From Pelodera strongyloides (Eukaryota; Nematoda; Chromadorea; Rhabditida; Rhabditidae): 64,000 bases of DNA. Below the pieces are notes generated by a model. It was not told the origin of the DNA, searched no databases, and worked only from the letters and a program-made list of their open reading frames with translations. The translations under genes were made by a program, and so were the position numbers. Positions 9,599 through 20,200 of the stretch are shown piece by piece. The stretch covers positions 82,104 through 146,103 of the forward strand of contig JAANDG010000361.1 in assembly GCA_036852015.1 (NCBI GenBank), read 5' to 3'. Position 1 is the first letter of the stretch. Every line of letters starts with the position of its first letter.

Positions 9599-12530
9599 TA
9601 AGTTCCCACGGTAGCTTTATACCGTAGTGTTTGGCGAAATTGCCGATAAACCGCATATCGGTATCGAATGCATACAGCCGATGCTGAGCCGAGAATGCGT
9701 AGAATAAGGGCATAGTGAGACAGTTGAGCTTTTGGTCCTGAAAGAGATATGCTTACAACTTACACCTTGTAGGTGCGTAACTTACAGCTGTATAAAATTG
9801 CACCACTCGGTAAGGTATCGTTAGTTCTGGTAGTTATACTCAATCACACCTAATCTACTTTGATATTACCGCATGTACGGTATCATGAAGTTAATTAACA
9901 TATCACTAGAAACTAAGTGCGGCCTAGGAGTACAATGAACCGAGCATAAAAATTGAAGGGACATCGGACTTACGTTTACACAAATTTCGCTTTCATATGT
10001 GCACGCTGAAATAAATATTATTTTGACCACTGAACTCCTAGTTTATGTTATGAGCATCAGGCGATCATTCGACTGCGTGTTTATTTCCTTTAACTTTACT
10101 AATTTGCGTTTAATTTCAACCGTTGTTGGTCATTTACTTATAACTCGGGCCACTCGACTATTCATTTAAAAAAAATCCTACCATGATCAATCCCAGGCGG
10201 CTGATTCACATGATAGGCGGGCACGATAAATACACACACATGCCTGCAAGCAAGAGTACATACGAATTGAGAGGAGATAAAGCCTCGTTCTGTTACTTGT
10301 AACCTTTTCCAATTGAATCCAGTTCCAGTCGAGTCCTTTTCCATTTAAATTATTCTTGTTAAATAAATTTGTCTCCCAAAGAATGTTTTCTAAGTCTGAC
10401 ATACTTTTCTGATTGAGGTCTCGCCGAGAAATATCCGAGATATGAGCCAGTTATTGCATTAAACCGGCTCGGCAGGATCACTTGTGCCGACGGCTTTCCG
10501 GTATTAGATGACATCGCTGAAATATTCGACATTGGAATAGGCCACCTAACCTATCTTATTATATAAAAGAGTAACTGTAGCCTAATTTGCATACCGATGT
10601 GCGTTACGAAATGCAAATTTTCATGTTCGTCTTATTATATAAAAGAACCAGTCGGCTCACGCCGCCTGAGGCGACTTACATGGAAATATGATTGGTTTTG
10701 CTTGGACATACTTATATACAAAGTTTCAAACGTATCATAAGAAATTCACTTAATAGGAAACAATTGCATATGCATAGATATTGAGCTGCAAAACTCTTTT
10801 TATACCCGAACAGGAAATTTGCATTTCGTAACGCACATCGGTATGCAAATTAGGCTACAGTTACTCTTTTATATAATAGAATATAACTGTAGCCTAATTT
10901 GCATACCGATGTGCGTTACGAAATGCAAATTTTCATGTTCGGGTATAAAAACAGTGTCGCAGCGATCGAAGTATGCATATGCAATTGTTTCCTATTATGT
11001 GAATTTCTTATGATACGTTTGAAGCTTTGTATATAAGTATGCCCATGCTAAACCAACCATATTTCTGTGTAAGTCGCCTCAGGCGGCGTGAGCCGTCTGG
11101 TGCTTTATAAATTATGCAGACAATACAAATACAAAGTGTACATAAGGGCCAAAACGGTGATCGCGTCCCTTTAAAAGTTGAATTGTAAAACCGACGAGCC
11201 CATCTGAAGAAATCGGCCTCGCTACCGTCCCAATTCTTCCATGTGTCTTCGTAATAAGAGCCAGTCCAAATGGGACCAAGCGTATTTAGATCCAAACCCA
11301 TTTCGAATTCCAGAAAGTCTGCAAAAATGACTTATTTTGTACCGTATGTAGGCTCCCACTAATTAGAAAAGCCACTTCGATGGTCATCATGTGTTATGAA
11401 GTTAAAACGTCATGGGATTACTTTTGTTATTATTGTTGTTGACTACTACGGTAGTTCCGGTTTTAATGAATTGTCCTGATCCAAATAAGTACCAATATAT
11501 ATGCATATGTCTCTCGTCTCTCTCTCTCCCTCTCTCTCTCTCTCTCCCTCTCCCTCTCTCTCCCTCTCTCCCTCTCCCAAACGGAAAACTTGACAACTCA
11601 CAGAACATTGCAGCTATGTCAGCATCACTATGGAACGAAGGGAGTGTAACTCCACCACTCATGTCTTTTCCTCTCTGCATGGCTTTCGCGAAGTTCAATT
11701 CCTCCAGAATCGTGTGGTAACACATTTTTCCCACTAGTACGTGTCGTGCTCTGCACGTGTAACCACCCACTAAAACAAAAACAATTCTCCAGCTTTATCT
11801 TACTGACATCCTCGGCGCTGCCATGAAAACTGCTGCCATAAGCCTTACAACAAAGGCGGAAAAAAAATAGTTCTACATATAGGAGAGACTAAGAATATGA
11901 ACATTCTAGTAGCCACAGTTTATTTTTTTTAAGCTAACATTTGAATTAAATTCTTTGGCTAAATGTTTTTTCAAATGTTAGTGCAAGTGTACAGAGGTCA
12001 TTAAAGGCCGCCTCAGCTTTGCGAACAATCGTTGGTGGTGGGTGCCGGTAGCATAATGGTAAATGCATTGGCCCGGATAGCTGAAGATGCGGGTTCGATC
12101 CCCGCTCGACCGAAACCCCAATTTTTCGTTTGCAACCAAAATTTATAAATGTTTTTCCTTGTATTCCTGAGGAAACTACTCCCAAAATGTGAGATCTCGT
12201 GCCAAAACATACTATAAACACTGGCCGACTGGCTGAATCCTCGTCTTGCCAGGGCTGCCGTATCACGAAGTGGAGGCATGTCAGTAGCCTTCAATGCTGG
12301 GAGGTATTCGCTTCGGACGGTCCGCTGAGGGTCATTTATCATACAGTAACTCTGAAATAGGAGTTGGGTAAAGCATGACAGACGATGGACGGATACGTGT
12401 GATTGACATTGGGTTATACTGTTGAATCTGCCAATGAGGAACCTGAAAGTTAGCAAAAAAAAATAAAAAATAACCTCCAAAATAGTGGTACGAAGTCCTA
12501 TTGAGGAACATTTGGCTTCGATCGGATGTC
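9599..12530 (-). CDS. C-type-lectin-like secreted protein, paralogue 1, 3' exons missing
   Basis: Eight exons on the minus strand: 12475-12530, 12213-12351, 11602-11769, 11196-11318, 10405-10516, 10182-10243, 9974-10005, 9599-9737. They match the two complete paralogues in order, phase and mostly length (168-nt lectin exon, 112-nt exon, 62-nt exon, 32-nt micro-exon). The lectin-like segment reads GGYTCRARHVLVGKMCY, then LPSFHSD, then WTGSYYEDTWKNWDGS. Later parts are SYLGYF, HVNQPP and CLTMPLFYAF. Homologues of the last four exons were not found downstream, and the first (signal-peptide) exon was not found upstream, so this copy may be a pseudogene or too diverged at its ends. Introns hold Helitron copies and a TTAA-type terminus. 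The C-type-lectin call is from motif pattern; ligand unknown. Confidence 0.6.
10554..11100. mobile_element. Cluster of Helitron-like copies in head-to-head order inside an intron
   Basis: A 5' fragment on the plus strand starts at 10554 with TCTTATTATATAAAAGAG directly after A, and is cut at about 10629. A second tiny 5' fragment follows at 10630-10645. A full minus-strand copy occupies 10648-10880 and a plus-strand copy occupies about 10881-11100, ending CTGG|T. All belong to the 230-bp family also seen at 1553 and 6423. They lie in one intron of the lectin-like gene, between its exons 10405-10516 and 11196-11318. Confidence 0.65.
11121..11175. mobile_element. Solo right terminus of the GGGACGCGGTCACCG element family
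   Basis: Contains GTGTACATAAGGGCC and ends in GCGTCCCT|TTAA, matching the right end of the complete element at 14828-15535. The rest of the element is missing. It lies 20 bp from the 3' edge of a lectin exon. Confidence 0.5.
11515..11580. repeat. CT-rich simple repeat
   Basis: A run of CTCTCTCCCT units directly follows the donor of the 168-nt lectin exon on the minus strand, so it is intronic. It creates artificial reading frames on both strands. Confidence 0.8.
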
Positions 12531-12576
12531 CTGGAAAATTGTGTGAAATGTAGGAACTCATAAACGAGGTGAACCT

Positions 12577-12844
12577 TATGGGGTTTGCAAGTATGCCAAA
12601 AACCGCGAGTTTTCCTTGCAAGTATCAATTCGCAAAATCGTGTGCTTTTTACACCAATTTACCGCAACTTTGACACATCCACACTATAGAAAATCCGCCA
12701 ACAAAGCAAATCATTTGTCGGACAAATGGTCCCGTGGCGATCGGTCGTAAAAACTGCCTGTAGATATGTTCGTGTAGTGCCAAGATACGGTGAATTTTTC
12801 GATACTTGCAAGGAAAATCGGGCATACTTGCAAACCCCATTATT
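12577..12844. mobile_element. Small inverted-repeat element, family GGGGTTTxCAAGTAT
   Basis: Arms begin ATGGGGTTTGCAAGTATGCC on the left and end with the reverse complement on the right. Arms of about 50-60 bp enclose unique DNA. Related elements with GGGGTTTCCAAGTAT ends are at 23609-23761 and 40679-40832. No coding capacity. Confidence 0.6.
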
Positions 12845-13001
12845 GCATGGTAATCTGATGGCCTACCAGTCATCATTCTTTCTACAAGTACGGAATTGTT
12901 TAAAAAAAAACTATATAGGTTGAAGAGCCAAAACTAAATATTTGTATTTCATCTCTCACAATCAAAAACCAACATTACAAACAAAATATAAGAAAAAGTT
13001 A

Positions 13002-13715
13002 CCTCTTTCAAAACATGTCACATCGGACGCACACCGACGCGCAGTCACCGCATAGATAAAGGGGAGGAGTCGGAAGATCTAATATATACAATAAATTTAT
13101 TTGTAATCATATATGATCTCAAGCCTATTATGAGTAGCTCACCAAAAAATGTATGTTCAAAAAATCGTCAGAACATTGACTTCCTGCAGATTATTTTTTT
13201 CACGCATAAAACTGGTGCCCAAGCCCTGATAAATCGAGCATAAATTCATCATTTTACTATTATTATTTATTATTATTAAGGTCGAATATTCTAATATTAA
13301 GATTTCGTGGTAAAAAGTATAATGAAAAAAGACCAAACAATCCAACCCACCAACATTCTGATCCGCCAAACTACCGTAGGAACTCAGAGAATTCCTGGCA
13401 ACATACAAGCGCAAAGGCATTATCTTTCATTGTTTTTTCCCACGGTTTATGCCCCAAAATGCAGCTCTGGTTTCATTTTTAATCACATAATGTCATTCAA
13501 TGCAATACATAAAACAGCCTGTACATTAGTATGGAATTCTATATTTATATCATTTTATGATATAAATATAGAACTGAAATGGGTTCAGAACACATGAAAC
13601 ACTAAAGTTCGGCGAAAATATAAGCTGTAGATAAAATGTTGGTGAAAGACGGCGGCCGCCACATTGCTGTTACTTAGAGTACCAGGTTAGGTTGGTACTA
13701 GGTTTACAGATTAGA
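13002..13715 (+). repeat. Dispersed repeat R2, short copy
   Basis: Collinear with parts of 363-2375 (blocks containing ACATCGGACGCAC, AAAAAATCGTCAGAACAT and CAATCCAACCCACCAACAT). It lacks the Helitron and other segments present in the long copy. No coding sequence recognised. Confidence 0.6.
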
Positions 13716-14253
13716 TACTTTGTATTTAACTTCCATATATATTCAAAAAAAAAGTGAAGGTTTCTCCCGAAAAACCGTGAGATGACGGATTCGCGATCAT
13801 TTGGTGACCAGTTGATGACGGCTTTCGATGAAACTTGGTCACCACAACATCACGAAGAGGACAGGCCGGGCCACGAAAAATAAGTGAACCATCACCAAAT
13901 GGGTTCACCCATACGATATTTGATATAGACACCGTCGTCAAATACCGAGTGCATCAAAGAACGCGAAACAAAAAACTCAAATCAAGAAAACTCCGATTAT
14001 TGTGATCCGACTATTATTGGAACATAATCCGAGTTCTTTTTTGTTTCTTTCCCCTCTATGCCAGATGTCAGTGCACATAATTTTGAACCATGTAATTTCG
14101 AAACAGAAGCTTAAAATACCCAACAATAAATAGACATTCTGTTCACATTTCAAGTAGTCTACTGTGTTATTACCGGGATTTTCAATTGAAAACAATCACA
14201 CAAATAGTTTGTCATAACAGTGTGTCACTGAATATGCATTTATTTTCTTCAGC
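13716..14253. other. Stretch between repeat R2 and the 3' end of lectin-like paralogue 2
   Basis: No exon, RNA gene or element was recognised here. The segment nearest 14253 presumably includes the 3' untranslated region of the gene that ends at 14254. Confidence 0.4.
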
Positions 14254-17200
14254 TTAATATTGCGGTTTCGACGGCCACGTGTAGCATATAATCCTGACAG
14301 AAGTTTTGTCATATCCATCCGTTTCGGCAGCAATATCAATAAATTCCTTATTGGTCGAGTAGAACGAACCCATATTCGCTGAAATAAACGTGAATATTTG
14401 TTTGGTTATAGTGTTTACATACTAATACTAGGGCCCCCGGCAATTCACAACGAGCTTCATATTATAGAACGCTAAATACTTTGCCAAAAGAATAATAAAT
14501 AACTCACTCTTGGAATAGGCTTTGTAATCCACACCATATAGAGGTACTGTGGCACCGCAAACGCCCCTAAATATAGTGGAATTAAAAAAAACCCGGATTC
14601 AGAAATGAACTGGACCCCAGTGCACCGTTTCTACGGATTCGGTTGATTTAAACCGGCACTTTTTACTCTAACTACCGGCCGGTTTTTGAAACGCATTGCG
14701 GTCAACTAAATTATTATTATGTATTTATGCTAATTTGCTCGAATTTATGTATGTTCATTTGCACATGCTGCATAAGAATGCTGGTATACTCTATGTGTTT
14801 CAAAAACCGGCCGGTATTTCGCTTTAAAGGGACGCGGTCACCGTTTTAGCCCTTATGTATACTCTGTTCTTCTACTGCACGTCTCCCACGAAACAAAAAT
14901 AAATCCCTCGTTTCCTGGCAGGCCAGCATCCAATCCCACGCAATAAGAAAAGTTGCATGTTTCCTGACAGATTAGCCAATCATGTCCCGCAATTAAACAT
15001 TAGGCGAGGCCTTGTGTTAGCGGCAAGGCCCCTAATCAGCGCTCGCACTAAAAACCGAATCCCGCGTTTCCCGCTTGCTTGGGAGGAAACGTGGGATTAC
15101 GATTACCACTAAACTGCGAATGAGGAACATAGCACTTTGTGTTTTTATTATCTTCATAATGTATAACGCGCAGTGTTGGGAAAATGTTTTGCAACGAATG
15201 CAACAACAGCGAGTTAAATTATGACGAAAAATGTTGTCCTTAAACCAGTATGCACCGTAACCCTAGTAATTGTCCAGCATATGGCCGTGCTGCTAATGAC
15301 TCGACGAACGTTATTCCACTAATTAATCGGTCGAATAACTCGCGGGCATTATAACATTTGGTTTTCTACGGCTAACTGTGGACCTTGGATCGGGCGCAAC
15401 GTTTTTAATCAATGAATTTCTTGTTGAAAACAGCGTTTTTTTTTGTCGGAATTTTTCCAACACTATGTTTTTCACACTGTGCAGTTAATAAAAACACAAA
15501 GTATACATAAGGGTCAAAACGGTGACCGCGTCCCTTTAAAAAGCAGGACTCGGGACCGTTTGAGGTATGTGGTCACGTCAATAACTCAACGCAGTCAATA
15601 GTTCTGTTGATAATTTAGAAGGAAACAATTTTCAAAACCAAGTTGACTTCTAATTTGCTTCCAAATTACTTACTTCTCAACTGCACAGTATCCCAAACTC
15701 TTCTTTGTAGGGAACGCGTCTTCTCCGGCAAAGTTGTACGTCGGCTGGCTTTCCGTTGTCAACTGGGTGGCTATTCGCGGCAATAAGGCTGGAAAAATAT
15801 TACGTGATTCTATCCCTCTCTCTTTCTCTCTCTATCACTCTCTCTCACTCTGCTGCATGTCTTTCTCTCTCTCTTTTGTATCTCTTTCTCTCTAGCTCAC
15901 ACCGATGGAGCGCCGCAAGAGAGCCATGCCGCCGCCGCGTGAAAACCAATTTGTCGCAGTATGAGCAGAATCATGAATCTCGACTGCGGCGTCTCTCGTT
16001 GCGTCAAACGATCGAGTGTCACTGTTGAACGAAGGTGACTTACATTGGTATGCATATAGCCTGGCAATTCCCTGACATTCCTTGAACCAAGGAAACTCTA
16101 GCCTTCTAAAATAATCCTTCACGTTCACAGATATATCTGGAGGCAGGATGTACGGTAGACCATTGATTCCATCCTTACCCTTAGGAGCTGAAAATATGGA
16201 TGTTTACCTGTTAAAGCGAAATGTCGGCCGGTTTTTGAAACGCATCGTGGACAACTGAATTCTTACGTATTTATGCTAATTTGCTCGAATTTAACTCGAT
16301 ATTTCATTAGAATTCATGTTCATTTGCATACGTTGCATATGAATTCTGGTCTACTCGATGTGTTTCAAAAACCGGCCGGTATTTCGCCTTAATGCTCTTG
16401 TCATAAAAAAGGAATAGGAAAGCACAGATAGTTGTTAGATAAATAACATTTTTGTTTTTATTTTTGCATTAGATTAGGCACAAAGTCTCCTGATGAGCAC
16501 ATGATACCAGTCCTAACAAAAATCCATCCTAACAAAAACTAAACTGCCCGGCTTCGAGAAAATTGTGCTACACACCTGTTAAATCAATTAATCATTAAAA
16601 AAAAACCTACACTTATGTTCCTCGTCCGGCAATGTGGTGGAGTACATCACAGAAAAGTTTGTTACTTGAGCCATGTCTGTATCGTAAAAGTAGAGATTTT
16701 GAATGGCGGAGTAGGCATAGAATATTGGGATTGTGAGACAGCCAATCTTTCGCTTCTGTAATGAGTAACAGATAAGAATTAGTTTTAATTCATTTCCTAT
16801 AAAGAGTACCCCAGTACCCCATTTTATTTATAAGATTCACTACATAAGTTTAGATATTTTGGAAACACTAGTCCCTGTTTCATTCTTTTCGTCAACCTTG
16901 GTGTGCCGTTCCGTAAAATATAACAAAAAGTGCAAATAATAATTAAAGCGAAATACCGGCCGGTTTTTGAAACGCATTTCAAGTACCAGCATTTTTATGC
17001 ATTTATGCAACGTGGGTCGAATAGGGGTCTAGTTTTTATTCTAATTTTTGCTCATTTGCATATGCTGCATAAGAAAGCAACCGTACGCAATGCGTTTCAA
17101 AAACCGGCCGGTATTTCGCTTCAAGGTTTCAGAAATGCCCGGCGGTATTTCGCTTCAAGGTTTCAAATACCGGCCGGTATTTCGCTCAAAGGTTTCAAAT

Positions 17201-20200
17201 ACCGGCCGGTATTTCGCTTTAAGGTTTCAAATACCGGCCGGTATTTCGCTTTAAGGTTTCAAATACCGGCCGGTATTTCGCTTTAAGAGCAAAAACACGT
17301 ACGGAGAGACAGGTGGTAGACTCCTCGGGACACGCTGAAATGATAGGAATTGGAATTTAAATAAATAAATAAAAAATAAATAAATAAATAAGTCTTTTTA
17401 CGCTTCACGAGCGTGCACCTTTCATCAAGGTGAAAATACAAATACAGTCTCAATGCTTGCTTATTACATGTTCCGCAGAGGTCCGGAGCAGTAGCCTGAG
17501 AAATTAAGCTAAATGAAAAACGTCATGATTTTCCCGCAGATTTCAAAACCATTAAACTTACAATCATCAGCAATATTTGTAGGATCTGTAGTAACGGGAG
17601 GCTGATTTTCATGCTCAGCCGGTTTCACAAAGATAGCCGAGTGCCTGAACGTGATTTATCTTAAAGGATCGCAGTCACTCCAAAATCATCATTTTGCTTC
17701 GAGTTTACTTGTATTTAGTAAAGAATAGAGACAAATACTTTACCAAAACCGAATAATTTGAATTCCAACTCAGGGGGTGAACAAGTAGAAAAGTAGTTCT
17801 ACTTAAAGCGAAATACCGGCCGGTTTTTGAAACGCATCGAGTACTCCCTGCTTTCCTCTGCTTCATATGCAAACGAGCATAAATTTGAATAAAAAATAGA
17901 CCCCAATAGACCACTTTTAGCATAAGTGCATAAGAATGCTGATATTTGAGATGCGTTTCAAAAACCGGCTGGTATTTCGCTTTAACTACCGTGGGATTAT
18001 GAAACGTGTAGTGATATGCCTGCAGACCCTTGCAATATATGTAAAGATATAATATGCAGATATTTGCCGAAATAATTTGCATAGTCCCGATCGGGAAGCA
18101 GCTGTATAAACACGTTTCGTGATCCTGCGGTAGCTAAGTAGAACTACTTTTCTACTTGTTCACTCCCTGAGTTGGAATTCAAATTATTCGGTTTTGGTAA
18201 AGTATTTGTCTCTATTCTTTACTAAATACAAGTAAACACGAAAAAAAACGACGATTTTGTAGTGACTGCGATCCTTTAAGTGACTTGGCCATTTTTTCAC
18301 TCGGTATATCTACCCACAGATACAGTTAGGACCAGAATTTCTTATCATCAGATGCCTACATCCTGCCTACTAACTAACGTTTAAGGGTACTGTACTTCGT
18401 ACACAGCAGAACAGTACAGTATGATGATCCGAATGCTTCGATTAGCTTACTGTACTATGAAATTGTCGGTAGTTAGCCAACTTCCTTCGCCAATTAGCGT
18501 ACTACCGTTACGTGAATTGGTTTATATACGATACATTTTAACTACTCATAAATATAGAATATTAAAGCGAAATACCGGCCGGTTGTTGAAACACATCGTG
18601 GACAACTGAATTCTTACGTGCGTATGCGAAGTTAGAACGATTCTATTCTAATTTACTCTGATTTGCATAGGCTGCATAAGAATGCTGGTGTACTCGATGT
18701 GTTTCAAAAACCGACCGGTATTTTGCTTTAACACTCACTGTGCCGTTTGTGCTTCACTCAGGAAGTATCCTAGGGAAGAGCCAGATCTGCTCGAAAAAGT
18801 ATTTGGAAGGAAAACTTGCGCCTGAGCCCCAGTGATTCCTTGTGGAGGCCCTGAATGACAGTACTAGCTTTACTCCTCATTCTGTCAATGATGAAAGAAA
18901 CAACTTGTCATCAGAAAAATAGATGCGCCAAAGGAAGTTCGCTCACAAGTGGCGCGCTACTGGCGCAGCAACTGCTCACTAGGTTATCGGTTTCTAATCT
19001 ATTTTCCAAAGAAATGTGCCAACACGAGTGTGCTACTATCGACCCTAGCGTTTTTCGTTTTTTTTCAGTGTTAACAAGCACTTTCCTACAATAGCAACTA
19101 ACGTAATTAACTAATAACTATGTTTGTTATAACTTGCCTGCCCATCTGAAATAATCAGCCACGCTTCCATCCAAATTTTTCCACGCATTTCCATTTTCGT
19201 AGAAACTACCGGACCACAAATACGGGACACTGTTCAATTGTAGGTTGTACTCTTTGAACAATAACCCTAGAAATAAGTCGAGTTGATAAACCTGTTGCAA
19301 TATCAACAAGTCACAGTAAGCGGTTGATCATATAAAACTGTACAAGAAAGCCCGTCTTACAACATGAACTTTGGCGTGTGCGCGGCCGGCATATGGCCGG
19401 TGCGCGGCCTACAAAAATGGGTGGGCCACACACGGCGGTCATTTCGGGCGCAGTGTAGGGTGTAGGCCGCGCACCGGCCAGTTTCCTCAGTGTATTGAGG
19501 TACTGACGATTGCAGCAGCCTAATTGTCATATTGTTTTTATATTTTTGTGAAAACATTTAGGATAATAAATGGCCGCGTGTCCTCAATAACAAGACACAA
19601 ATTAAAGAAACGAACATAATATATCCTTCACGTCCTCGTCACTGTGGAAAATAGGCAGTGAAAAATCGCTCCCCATTCCTTGGGCCTTGGCCTTAGCTTC
19701 GGCAAAAGTGACCCCATTTTCCAGCTTACTGTAACATTTGGTGCCAACAAGTGTCCAACCAACCGCGCACTTGTAACCACCGACTGAAATGGCGAATCGT
19801 TTATTCGTAGTTCTAATCAAGAAGAACAACCACGATGAAAGTACTAGTAAAATTTTATGTAATTGCTTCACGTTTGCTGGATTTTATGAGGTACCCGTGA
19901 TACACATGACGCCACGGTTTTCTATTCCTACATATCTTATTATATAAAGGAGAAGAGTTTACTTGGTCTTTTGTTTGTATGCACGCAACGAAATCCTTTC
20001 ATAAAGAAAATTTTCTATTCACAATCGAATGAGAACATACAAAATCTTTGCCGCTGGCGGGGTTCGAACCCACAGCAGCACACAATCTCTCGCTTCAAAG
20101 TCCAACGCTCTGCCTGCTGAGCTATGCTAGCTTATGGGACGAGATCTTATAGTAGATAGAAGAGAATTGCAATAGCAAATTTGCATGATTTGCAAGAACG

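Noticed and set aside
12042..12118. A plus-strand tRNA gene (GGTTCGATCCC B box, D-arm GCATAATGGTAAATGC)
   Set aside because: D, anticodon and T stems can be drawn, but the acceptor stem pairs at only about four positions and the base before the anticodon is C rather than T. At best a tRNA-derived pseudogene.
19602..19871. MKQLHKILLVLSSWLFF as the signal peptide start of lectin-like paralogue 2
   Set aside because: The acceptor TTTCAG at 19784-19789 is shared by all three paralogues, and upstream exons (20425-20563, 20735-20793, 21337-21433) join in phase, so this stretch is intron in the preferred model. An alternative start here cannot be excluded.
20048..20136. A functional tRNA gene on the minus strand
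   Set aside because: A and B boxes are good, but the acceptor stem does not pair and the variable region is too long; it lies inside a Helitron with a sister copy.
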